This document shows, one piece after another, positions 35,295 through 42,591 of a DNA stretch of 64,000 nt. The position numbers were made by a program, and so were the translations under genes. Numbering within the stretch: position 1 is the first letter of the stretch; every line of letters begins with the position of its first letter. This DNA comes from DASPSM01 sp963800135 (GTDB lineage: Bacteria; Planctomycetota; Planctomycetia; Planctomycetales; Planctomycetaceae), in the NCBI GenBank assembly GCA_963800135.1, contig CAWCZR010000009.1, forward strand, positions 448,662 through 512,661. The letters are read 5' to 3'. Below the pieces are notes generated by a model, which was not told where the DNA came from, did no database searches, and worked only from the letters and a program-made list of their open reading frames with translations.

Positions 35295-36497
35295 TCAGGC
35301 CACGCGACGCAGGTGCGTCGTCTCGCTGTCCGGCAGGCAGCCCAAACCGCGGGCGATCCCGCGAACCACGACTTCCTGCCGCTCGGCCCCCAGCTCGGGG
35401 AAGATGGGCAAGGACAATACCTCGGCAGCGGCCGCCTCGGAAGCGGGCAAGTCGCCCGCCTTGTAACCCAGCGAGGCAAAGCATTCCTGCTGATGCAGCG
35501 GAATCGGGTAATAGATCGCCGCGCCGATCTGTTGCGAACGTAGCGAAGCGAGCACTGCGTCGCGACGATTGTGCTTCACGCGAATCGTGAACTGGTTGTA
35601 CACGTGGCGGCAATCCGGCAGCTCGCGCGGCAGCACCACCTGCTCGCACAGTCCGTATTTCTCAAAGAGTACGTGGTAACGCTTGGCGTTCGTGCGGCGG
35701 GCTTCCGTCCACTTTCCCAAACGGGACAATTTCACGCGGAGCACGGCCGCCTGCAGTGCGTCGAGACGACTATTCAGTCCGACCTCCGTGTGGCGATAGC
35801 TGCCGGCGTCGCCATGCACGCGGAGCAGGCGAAGGCGCCGGCCCAGTTCGCGGTCGTCGGTCGTCATCAGTCCGCCGTCGCCCGCGCCGCCCAGGTTCTT
35901 CGTGGGGAAAAAGCTGAAGCAGCCGATCGTGCCCAACACGCCGGCCCGTCGGCCTCGGTATTCGGCGCCGATCGCTTGAGCCGCGTCCTCGATGATCGCC
36001 AGCCCGTACTGCACGGCGATCCGCCACAGCGGCTCCATCGCCGCGCATTGACCGAACAGATGCACGGGCAGCAGAGCCCGCGTTTTCGGCGTGATGGCCC
36101 GCGTGATTTGATCCGGATCGAGATTCATACTGACCGGGTCGATGTCGACGAACACCGGCCGCGCGCCGACCCGGTGGATGGCCCCGGCCGTCGCGAAAAA
36201 CGTGAATGGCGTCGTAATGACTTCGTCGTCCGGGCCGACGCCCAGCGCCATCAAGGCCAACAATAGTGCGTCGGTCCCGGAGGCACAGCTAATCGCGTCG
36301 TTCGCGTCGCAATACTGGGCACATTCGGTCTCGAATTGTGCCACTTCCTCGCCGAGCACGAACTGCTGCGAGGCGAAGACCCGGTCAACTGCCTCGCGAA
36401 CTTCGATGGCAATCGTCTGATGCTGAGCGACCAGATCGATGAACGGGACGGGCGTGTGCGACGAGTGCGCGGACTGTGAGACAGGCAAGGCAGCCAT
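35295..36497 (-). CDS. DegT/DnrJ/EryC1/StrS family aminotransferase
   Basis: PLP-dependent sugar aminotransferase of 400 residues. Visible: PFIDLVAQHQ at the N-terminus, SCASGTDALLLALMALGVGP, DEVITTPFTFFATAGAI, ALLPVHLFGQ, IIEDAAQAIGAEYRG, and the PLP lysine in CFSFFPTKNLGGAGDGG. The family transfers an amino group to keto-sugars used in surface polysaccharides. No other nucleotide-sugar gene is adjacent, so the sugar is unknown. The ATG follows GGGAGCTGCTGC. Confidence 0.93.
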   Translation of the reverse strand: MAALPVSQSAHSSHTPVPFIDLVAQHQTIAIEVREAVDRVFASQQFVLGEEVAQFETECAQYCDANDAISCASGTDALLLALMALGVGPDDEVITTPFTFFATAGAIHRVGARPVFVDIDPVSMNLDPDQITRAITPKTRALLPVHLFGQCAAMEPLWRIAVQYGLAIIEDAAQAIGAEYRGRRAGVLGTIGCFSFFPTKNLGGAGDGGLMTTDDRELGRRLRLLRVHGDAGSYRHTEVGLNSRLDALQAAVLRVKLSRLGKWTEARRTNAKRYHVLFEKYGLCEQVVLPRELPDCRHVYNQFTIRVKHNRRDAVLASLRSQQIGAAIYYPIPLHQQECFASLGYKAGDLPASEAAAAEVLSLPIFPELGAERQEVVVRGIARGLGCLPDSETTHLRRVA

Positions 36498-36658
36498 GCA
36501 GCAGCTCCCGGTGGAACTTTCAGTGGATGCAATCGCGAAACGAAATTACGAAATGCGGATTGAAGGGGAGGCGGAATTTATGCCGCCGGGCCAAAGGTGT
36601 CAACGGCGGTTTGCGCCTAAGCTTTTGCCCGCTGTGCCGCGATTTTTCCGACGCACGT

Positions 36659-37291
36659 TCACCGGGCTGACGCGTGAATCGCCGGCAAGTACCCAGCGCG
36701 GATCGCCGCCACCGTCGACGGCGGAGTGAGCAGCACGACGTCGAGTTGTGCCGGCCGCGGGCGACGTTGGCCGTAGCCGCCGGGCGACCATTTGAGGAGT
36801 TGCCCGCCCAAAACGAGCCACGCGTCTTGCCCCTTGCTCGGGACCGTCACGAAGGCGCCGTCGGGCAAATCCGCGAGCGGCGCCGGATGCGAGCGCTTCG
36901 AGCGATCCGCATTCACGCGCTCCGCATGCAGCCGCCCGTCCATCTCGCCGGCGGTCGGACGCTTCGCCCCGAACTCGCCCGGGTGCGCCGCTTTCCACGC
37001 CATGCAAAAATCGATGAACCGCGCGTGCCGGCACTCCGCACACGGTCGATGCCCGGCCGCCAGCGCCGTCGCCTCATCGAGAAAGAACAGCTCCGTATAA
37101 CGGTTCGGCGTCATCACGGTCCGCTTGCGGCCGCGAAATTCGAGCTCGCAGACTAGCCAATTCTTCAGCACCCATTTCCGCCGCACCCGCCCATCCGGAT
37201 CGTGCAGAATGCCCCGATTGCCCATGAACGTGCCCCGCTCGGGAGTGGCGACGATCTCCCCGAACGGCGTCACGCGATTCTGCCTGGGCAC
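36659..37291 (-). CDS. Conserved protein of unknown function
   Basis: 210 residues: RVTPFGEIVATPERGTFMGN, RGILHDPDGRVRRKW, ELEFRGRKRTVMTPNRYTEL, FFLDEATALAAGHRPCAECR. I recall a protein type with the same order of motifs in several bacterial groups, but with no function. The CAEC pair after GHRP could bind zinc together with nearby His residues. Basic composition. Probably transcribed alone or with the YHS protein upstream (94 bp). Confidence 0.75.
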   Translation of the reverse strand: MPRQNRVTPFGEIVATPERGTFMGNRGILHDPDGRVRRKWVLKNWLVCELEFRGRKRTVMTPNRYTELFFLDEATALAAGHRPCAECRHARFIDFCMAWKAAHPGEFGAKRPTAGEMDGRLHAERVNADRSKRSHPAPLADLPDGAFVTVPSKGQDAWLVLGGQLLKWSPGGYGQRRPRPAQLDVVLLTPPSTVAAIRAGYLPAIHASAR

Positions 37292-37384
37292 CGAGTTGTC
37301 TCCCGCCCCGACTTTCCAGCGACGGACTTTTCCGCGGCGGACTTTTCCCCGACGCGCGCTCTTCTCGGGCGAGAATCCGCGACG

Positions 37385-38116
37385 CTATTTCGACTTGTCG
37401 CGGGCCGCGACTCGTGCGCGGTATTCGGCGAGGATCTTTTCGGGGTTCTCGTCGAAGGCCTGCTTGCAGCCCGAGCAGCAAACGTAATACGTCTGGCCTT
37501 TGTAGTTGATGGCGATCGACCCCTTGCCGCCGGTGACGACGCACTCCGGCCCGTCGCCCCCTTCGACAGCCAGCCGCGTCCCTTCGCGGGTGTAGCCGAC
37601 CTCGGCCACGCGAGCCAGGCCGCGGGACGTCGCCCGCTTCTTCTCGAAGAGCACGATCGTCCGCTTGTCGTTGAGTCGCGTGATCGTCAGGCGATGAATT
37701 TCATTCTTGGCGTCCGGCTGCGAGCTGAGCACGAGGTGGTCCTCGTCGAACGTGCCGCTATAGTCGCGCTTCGCGCCATCGGGCAGCTCGGCCGTCGCGT
37801 GAAACCGGCCGGTCTTATCGTCGAACGTGATGCGAACCGACTTCAGCAGCTTGCCGTCGGTGACGACATAGCGAATGGCCGGCTCGGGCTGACTGAAGTC
37901 CCAAACCCACTCGGCCGATTCTCGCCAACTGCCCGTCGCCGACCCCCGCCGCGGCTGAGCCGTCCCCCGCCACCCGCCAATCAGCGAATTGAACTGCGAC
38001 AGCGCCTCCTTGGCCGCCTTCGTCGACTTGTCCCCCTGCGGCGGCCCGGCCAACACGGCAACCGAACAGAGCAAGATTCCGACACAGGTCACCAAACGGC
38101 TCAGGGGATTGATCAT
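37385..38116 (-). CDS. Secreted protein with C-terminal YHS/TRASH-like metal-binding domain
   Basis: 243 residues. Signal peptide LVTCVGILLCSVAVLAGPP, then a beta-rich domain (FNSLIGGWRGTAQPRRGSAT, DDKTGRFHATAELPDGAKRD) resembling secreted lipocalin-like or DUF1579-like folds. It ends with a YHS-type motif: ECVVTGGKG...INYKGQTYYVCCSGCKQAF then NPEKILAEY. The YHS domain usually places Cys residues for copper, zinc or heavy-metal binding. The role is probably periplasmic metal handling; this is an inference. Confidence 0.75.
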   Translation of the reverse strand: MINPLSRLVTCVGILLCSVAVLAGPPQGDKSTKAAKEALSQFNSLIGGWRGTAQPRRGSATGSWRESAEWVWDFSQPEPAIRYVVTDGKLLKSVRITFDDKTGRFHATAELPDGAKRDYSGTFDEDHLVLSSQPDAKNEIHRLTITRLNDKRTIVLFEKKRATSRGLARVAEVGYTREGTRLAVEGGDGPECVVTGGKGSIAINYKGQTYYVCCSGCKQAFDENPEKILAEYRARVAARDKSK

Positions 38117-38173
38117 GATCGTCTCGCTCGTTCCGTTCTCGTCGCCGAATGACTCTCGCCCGCAGGCAAGAAT

Positions 38174-38349
38174 TTTTCACCACAAAGGCACGAAGGCACA
38201 AAGATTTGAGCAGGAAAAGATTTTGAACAGGAGGAAACAGAGTCAACAGAGAAAATCAATCGATTCGAGTCTGTCTTACTCTGTTCACTCTGTTACCTCA
38301 TGTGGAACGTCTTCGTCTTCTTAGTGCCTTTGTGCCTTCGTGGTGAAAA
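38174..38349. repeat. MITE-like element with CACCACRAAGGCAC inverted ends
   Basis: Bounded by TTTTCACCACAAAGGCACG and its reverse complement GTGCCTTCGTGGTGAAAA. A second internal inverted pair (CAGAGTCAACAGAG / CTCTGTTCACTCTG) is also visible. Shorter relatives are at 42323-42410 and 55122-55206. No coding capacity. Confidence 0.7.
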
Positions 38350-38451
38350 TCCGGTCTGTGCCTTCGTGGCAATCAGGGCCGCTAAGCATTCAACCCCGCG
38401 GCGACGTCGAAAGATCGCGCCCGCCGACAAACACAGCCGACAAACACCGGC

Positions 38452-39318
38452 CTACCAGCCCCCTTTGCGGGTCAGTTCGCGGAAGCGTGCCAGCAAATCC
38501 TTGGTGATCGGACCCGGCTTGCCGTCGCCGATCGTGCGGCCGTCCAGGCTGACGACGGCCACCACCTCGGCCGCGGTGCCGGTCAAAAAGCATTCGTCGG
38601 CCGTGTAGATGTCGTGCCGGAGGATCGGCCCTTCCACAACGGTGACGCCGGCCTGCGTGGCCAGGCGAATCACCGCCCCCCGCGTAATCCCCTCGAGGAT
38701 GCCCGCCTCGGGCGAGGGCGTGCGCAGCACCCGGTTCTTCACGATAAAGATGTTGTCCCCCGTGCACTCGGCCACTTCGCCCTTGTGGTTGAGCATCAGG
38801 GCCTCTTCAAACCCGGCGTCGGTCCCCTCCATCTTCGCCAGGATGTTGTTGAGGTAATTGAGCGACTTGATGCGGGCGGAGAGCGCGTGCGGGTGATTGC
38901 GGATCGTGCTGGCCGTGACGAGGGCCATCCCGTTCTGGTAAATGTCCTCCGTGTACATCTTGATCGTGTCGACAATGATGATCACCTGCGGATCGCTCGT
39001 GCGGCGAATGTCGAGCCCCAACGTCCCCGACCCGCGCGTCACCACCAGGCGAATGTACCCATCCTTGAGCGAGTTGGCCGCCACGGTGCTCTCCACGGCC
39101 TCGGCCATCTTGGTCTGCGACAACGGAATCGCCAGCCGAATCGCCAGCGCACTCTCATACAGCCGCTTGATGTGCTCGGGCAGCAAAAAGACCTTGCCGC
39201 CGTAGAGCCGAATCCCCTCGAACACGCCGTCGCCGTACAGCAACCCGTGATCGTAAACGCTGATTTTCGCGTCTTCCTTGGGAACCAGCGTGCCGTTGAT
39301 GTAGATCTTCTGCGTCAT
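38452..39318 (-). CDS. ilvE: Branched-chain amino acid aminotransferase
   Basis: 288-residue fold-type IV PLP enzyme that makes Leu, Ile and Val from their 2-oxo acids. Visible: YINGTLVPKEDAKISVYDHG, GDGVFEGIRLYGGKVF, PLP lysine in ALSARIKSLNYLNNILAK, EEALMLNHKGEVAECTGDNI and LTGTAAEVVAVVSLDGRTIG. The start is the ATG at 39318; upstream codons in the same frame are not conserved. Length agrees with the short bacterial type. D-amino-acid transaminase is the closest alternative, but the EGIRLYGG and GTAAE motifs favour IlvE. Confidence 0.9.
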   Translation of the reverse strand: MTQKIYINGTLVPKEDAKISVYDHGLLYGDGVFEGIRLYGGKVFLLPEHIKRLYESALAIRLAIPLSQTKMAEAVESTVAANSLKDGYIRLVVTRGSGTLGLDIRRTSDPQVIIIVDTIKMYTEDIYQNGMALVTASTIRNHPHALSARIKSLNYLNNILAKMEGTDAGFEEALMLNHKGEVAECTGDNIFIVKNRVLRTPSPEAGILEGITRGAVIRLATQAGVTVVEGPILRHDIYTADECFLTGTAAEVVAVVSLDGRTIGDGKPGPITKDLLARFRELTRKGGW

Positions 39319-39436
39319 GTGTCGATCCGTGTCCCTGATATGTCCGTGCCCTGATGCTTTCAGCCTCAATTTTAGAGGATGGGGGCGGCGAGGTCGATGC
39401 GGGGTGAGTGCGCCGTAATCGTCCTACGCGAACATT

Positions 39437-39483
39437 GGGTGGCCGGGACAACTCGTTGTCCCGGTTGCGCAGCAGCAAGAGGC
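39437..39483 (+). repeat. REP, left end of the transposase unit
   Basis: GGGTGGCC, palindrome GGGACAACTCGTTGTCCC, then GCAGCAAGAGGC. Ends four bases before the transposase stop codon. Confidence 0.8.
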
Positions 39484-39486
39484 GAC

Positions 39487-39999
39487 TCAATCGAGCCAGC
39501 CAACCGGTACTCCCACCGATCGCCCCAGCTCGTAGTAGCGCGCAGAACTCCAGGCCCAATCGGTTGCCCGCGCCACGAGCCCTCTCGCAACGGGGTTCTG
39601 ATGCATGTAGTTCAGCTTCTCGCGCAGCTTTCTCGGGCTGTAAATGTTGAAGTCGTAAAACCCTGCCTGCCACACCGGCTCATCCGGGTCGATCGTTCTC
39701 CCATACGAAGCGAGCCCCGTGCGTAGCAGCCGTTTGATTTGCAGCGACGAGAGTCGCTTCCACTGCTTGAGGAATTCGCTGATCTGGTTGTCAGCGGGGA
39801 ACCAGACCAGGGCATGCACGTGGTTCGGCATCACCACAAATCCAACACAGCGCCCTTCCTTTCGAACCAATTGAGAGTTCAGCACGCCCAGGACAATTCT
39901 CTTGGATCGGTCGACGTCGAGCAGACGCCGGCGCTTATAGCAAGAGAACGTGATGAAGTGGGCGTGGCGCTCTGTGTCGTAAATCCGCCGAGTTCGCAT
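39487..39999 (-). CDS. REP-associated tyrosine transposase (RAYT, Y1/IS200-like)
   Basis: 170-residue single-stranded-DNA HUH transposase. The HUH motif is in FVVMPNHVHALVWFP, and the catalytic Tyr is probably in LREKLNYMHQNPVARGLV. The N-terminus ERHAHFITFSCYKRRRLLD and the DWAWSSARYYELG tail are typical of TnpA_REP proteins, which act on REP hairpins. The ATG at 39999 has a weak ribosome-binding site; the longer frame upstream belongs to the right REP and the neighbouring gene. The REPs that flank it are the expected substrate. The gene appears intact. Confidence 0.9.
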   Translation of the reverse strand: MRTRRIYDTERHAHFITFSCYKRRRLLDVDRSKRIVLGVLNSQLVRKEGRCVGFVVMPNHVHALVWFPADNQISEFLKQWKRLSSLQIKRLLRTGLASYGRTIDPDEPVWQAGFYDFNIYSPRKLREKLNYMHQNPVARGLVARATDWAWSSARYYELGRSVGVPVGWLD

Positions 40000-40058
40000 C
40001 GCGACATCGTGACCAAATCGGATCGCTTGCGACAAGCCCTGCTCCACCAACTCGATAG

Positions 40059-40135
40059 CTGCAGGCGTGGCCCAACGTTTAAGCTGCCGCCTCTTGTCGC
40101 GTCGCGACCCGGACAACGAGTTGTCCGGGCCACCC
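40059..40135 (-). repeat. REP, right end of the transposase unit
   Basis: CTGCAGGCGTGGCCCAACGT, then GCCGCCTCTTGTCGCGTCGC, palindrome CGGACAACGAGTTGTCCG and GGCCACCC. It matches the right half of the 141-bp element at 41055-41195 base for base over most of its length. Confidence 0.8.
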
Positions 40136-40160
40136 GGCGGAAGTTCGCTTCGTTTTCGGC

Positions 40161-40948
40161 CTACTTGTACGGGTTGGTCATTCCCGCAGAGATCGCACAG
40201 CAAATGTGCAAGATGATGCCGGGGATGATAAGGGGAACGTATCCGATTGCGGTCAGAATGAACCAAATGATGCCCGCCAGCAGACGCCCGGTGTAAATCT
40301 GCCCCAAGCCGGGAATCAGAAGCGAAAGGCCACAACTGGGGAGAACCGCTTTCGGAGAGGGCCAGTGCCTCCAGCGAGGACAGTAGTGGCGGCGGCAGCG
40401 GCACCGGAGTTCGATTTGGCGTCGGCACCCGAATGAGAGTGCGACTGGACGGTGTTCGTGTTGGCGTTGTTGATGACGATTTGCGGCGCTGATTGCTGGC
40501 CCGGACGAAGACTCACGTCCAGGTACTCGTTACAGTGGCGACATTTCCTCGCCTCTCGTGCGATCGGCTCCCCGCAGAACGGACAGGGAATTGGTTTCGC
40601 CAACTCAGCCTGCTTGGCCTCGATGATCTCCTGCTCCCGCCTTGCGATTTCCTCCTGCTTCCTGATGTTTTCCTCTCGCCGAGCCTTGTTCCATTCAAGG
40701 GCTGCACTGCCCGCCTTGGCGAGTCCGCCCCCGATTGCCTTGGTTGTCTTCAAGGCCGTCTCGGACACGATCAAAACGGTCGAGGGCTTGTCCTCTTCCT
40801 CTTCAGCGAGTGCCAATTTTGTCTTTTCGGCAAGGGCTGCCGATGCCGTGAAGGCGTTCTGGCATTGAGGGCATCGCCCGACCTTGCCAATCTTTTCCTG
40901 TGGGATGCTCAGCACTTTGTCACAGTGGGGGCATGTGACAGCGACCAT
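40161..40948 (-). CDS. Zinc-ribbon and two-helix (TM2-like) membrane protein (1-base deletion in sequence)
   Basis: 262 residues after adding one base near 40325 (CCTTTCGC to CCTTTTCGC), which joins KRFSPVVAF to SLLIPGLGQIYTGRLLAG. Domains: N-terminal zinc ribbon (CPHCDKVLSIP..CPQC), a charged coiled coil (RREENIRKQEEIARREQEII), a second ribbon (PCPFCGEPIAREARKCRHC) and a C-terminal pair of helices ending HICCAICAGMTNPYK. The IPGLGQ(I/M)Y..G motif is typical of TM2-like proteins. Start ATG follows GAGAGGGCCAAC. The end is 26 bp from the RAYT right REP. Function unknown; probably inner membrane with zinc ribbons in the cytoplasm. Confidence 0.75.
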
Positions 40949-41054
40949 GTTGGCCCTCTCCCATTTTCAGCCGAAAAAGCCTCGGAAATCGGTTTGGTGA
41001 GATGGTCAAAGCCATTCTGAACAAGGGGCAGGAAACGTGCAACAAAAAACCGTC

Positions 41055-41195
41055 GGGTGGCCGGGACAACTCGTTGTCCCGGCTGCGAAGCAGCAAGAGG
41101 CTGCTCCAACTAGGCGATGGCTGCAGGCGTGGCCCAACGTTTAAGCTGCCGCCTCTTGTCGCGTCGCGACCCGGACAACGAGTTGTCCGGGCCAC
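41055..41195. repeat. 141-bp non-autonomous REP element (both ends, no transposase)
   Basis: Begins GGGTGGCC with palindrome GGGACAACTCGTTGTCCC and ends with CGGACAACGAGTTGTCCG then GGCCAC. It contains the left and right ends of the transposase unit joined by about 20 bp (CTGCTCCAACTAGGCGATGG). This is what a deletion derivative that moves in trans would look like. Confidence 0.8.
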
Positions 41196-41200
41196 GCGCG

Positions 41201-41395
41201 CTACGCAGGCCGGTCCAAAACCAATTCAACGTGACCGCAGTTGCCGCAGGCATACGCAGAGAGCGATTCCCTCGGGCCGAAAATGCCAAAGAGGGTCTTT
41301 GCCAAAGAGGTAAAGGTAACGCTGCCGTAGCTGTGGAGCCGGCCAAATTCCGGCTTGTCGGCCCCGCACCTGAGACACTGTTTTGTTTCTGCCAC
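41201..41395 (-). CDS. Small zinc-ribbon protein (64 aa)
   Basis: GTG start after GGAAGGGGCCGCAA. Two Cys pairs, CLRCG at residues 7-11 and CGNCG near 50, frame a short linker (HSYGSVTFTSLAKTLFGIFG) and would bind one zinc ion. The C-terminus reads HVELVLDRPA. Such proteins are common hypothetical genes; nucleic-acid binding is possible. The 141-bp REP element ends 5 bp after its stop. Confidence 0.7.
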   Translation of the reverse strand: MAETKQCLRCGADKPEFGRLHSYGSVTFTSLAKTLFGIFGPRESLSAYACGNCGHVELVLDRPA

Positions 41396-41453
41396 TTGCG
41401 GCCCCTTCCGCGTAGGTTTACCTAGGACATCCTAACCAAAAAGCGGCTGTTTC

Positions 41454-41568
41454 GGCTGCGAAGCAGCAAGAGGCTGCTCCAACCAGGCGATGGCTGCGGA
41501 CGTGGCCCAACGTTCAAGCGCCGCCTCTTGTCGCGTCGCGACCCGGACAACGAGTTGTCCGGGCCACC
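41454..41568. repeat. Partial REP element, third copy
   Basis: Lacks the left palindrome. It retains GGCTGCGAAGCAGCAAGAGG, the central region and the right palindrome CGGACAACGAGTTGTCCG, with a few substitutions relative to 41055-41195. Confidence 0.75.
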
Positions 41569-41674
41569 CGGAACTCCGAAAAACTGATCTTGGACGAATT
41601 GAGATTTTGTGGCTGAATGGAGAGAGCGGATCCCGGCGCGAGCGTTTCGGTGCGCGCGGGGAGTAGCGCGCGGC

Positions 41675-41760
41675 GGGGTGGCACTGGCGGCTCGTCCGCC
41701 AGTGGGCTTTCTGGTTCATGAGGTCGAAGGACACTGGCGGACGAGCCGCCAGTGCCACCC
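41675..41760. repeat. Inverted CACTGGCGG repeat (about 86 bp)
   Basis: Left arm GGGGTGGCACTGGCGGCTCG with a nested palindrome (CACTGGCGG..CCGCCAGTG). The right arm at 41732-41760 is CACTGGCGGACGAGCCGCCA then GTGCCACCC. The same arms enclose the IS4 remnant at 56012-57028. One arm occurs inside the DHH phosphoesterase gene at 10536. Confidence 0.7.
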
Positions 41761-42290
41761 GAGCTGTCTGGTCAAGAATCGTCGGGTGGGGATCCTTTTT
41801 TCACATAGAGGATTGAGGGAGAAAAAGATCCCCGCGCGCCGGGACAAGTTGTCCCGCCGGGTCCGCCTAAAGTGGTCCCGCCGGGACGGGACTCTCACAT
41901 TTAATATAAGGGGGGCACCGCAAACTGGACCCACCGACGAGAGTCCCACCGGTCAGTGTCGATCCGTTGAGTGTCGATCCGTTGAGTGGCGATCCGGCCC
42001 GGCAATTGGGACGGGACAAGTTGTCTTAAGGAGCCGCGCACGGCCAGTAAGCGGTGCCTTTTGGCCCGCCGGCCGTGCGGGACACGGGACGGGACACGTT
42101 GTTTCACCGAGAAACCCCCGGAGAAATTCGCCCTCGCCCCGGCCCTCTCCCGGCGGACCGGGCGAGGGAGAAGAGCGGGACGGGACTCGAATTCGTAGGG
42201 TGTCGACAAAGCCGCATCGCGGCCGCAGGCACACCATCCCCGGCTGAATAACGGGACGGGACTCGAGCCCCGAGTCCGGTCCGGACACAT
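41761..42290. repeat. Mosaic GGGACGGGAC-module tract, locus 1
   Basis: Non-coding tract whose sequence recurs, inverted, at 55495-56005. Shared landmarks, in order, are: the segment next to GGTCAAGAATCG, GGGATC with CACATAGAGGAT, palindrome GGGACAAGTTGTCCC, GCCTAAAGTGGTC, a 15-bp tandem repeat (three units at 41951-41995), the AGTAAGCGGTGCC segment, and TTGTTTCACCGAGAAA. Modules are separated by GGGACGGGAC. No real open frame. Confidence 0.75.
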
Positions 42291-42322
42291 TTTGTGAGGC
42301 GGGACGACAAGCCCACGGAGAC

Positions 42323-42410
42323 TTTCACCACGAAGACACAAAGGCACGAAGCAAATTCCTAAGTCAGTAGATTCTGAATCCCTTCGTGTCTTTGTGCCTT
42401 CGTGGTGAAA
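42323..42410. repeat. CACCACGAAG palindromic element, short copy
   Basis: TTTCACCACGAAGACACAAA and the inverted end TTTGTGCCTTCGTGGTGAAA, with about 30 bp between the arms. Same family as 38174-38349. Confidence 0.7.
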
Positions 42411-42591
42411 AATCGAGTGGCGACTAAGTCCGGCGATTTCTGGAAACGGGACGAGACACGTTCAACCGAGGTATCCCACGTGGGCGCGTAACTCTTTTGG
42501 CGATTGGCTAGCTGCTTCTTGCGTCCGCGCCGCGGTCCCCGCAGAATGAGGTTCCGCGGCGCGGTGCTCGGATCTTGCAGATGGCCTCTCG

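Larger units (their letters stand above)
39437..40135 (-). mobile_element. REP-associated tyrosine transposase unit (REPtron)
   Basis: A transposase gene flanked by two REP sequences in inverted orientation: 39437-39483 with palindrome GGGACAACTCGTTGTCCC, and 40059-40135 with CGGACAACGAGTTGTCCG. Their outer edges are GGGTGGCC and GGCCACCC. A copy with both ends but no gene is at 41055-41195, and a third partial copy is at 41454-41568. Confidence 0.8.

Noticed and set aside
38174..38349. Possible tRNA or structured RNA gene in the long inverted repeat
   Set aside because: The arms are perfect terminal inverted repeats shared with two other loci. There is no cloverleaf or CCA end.
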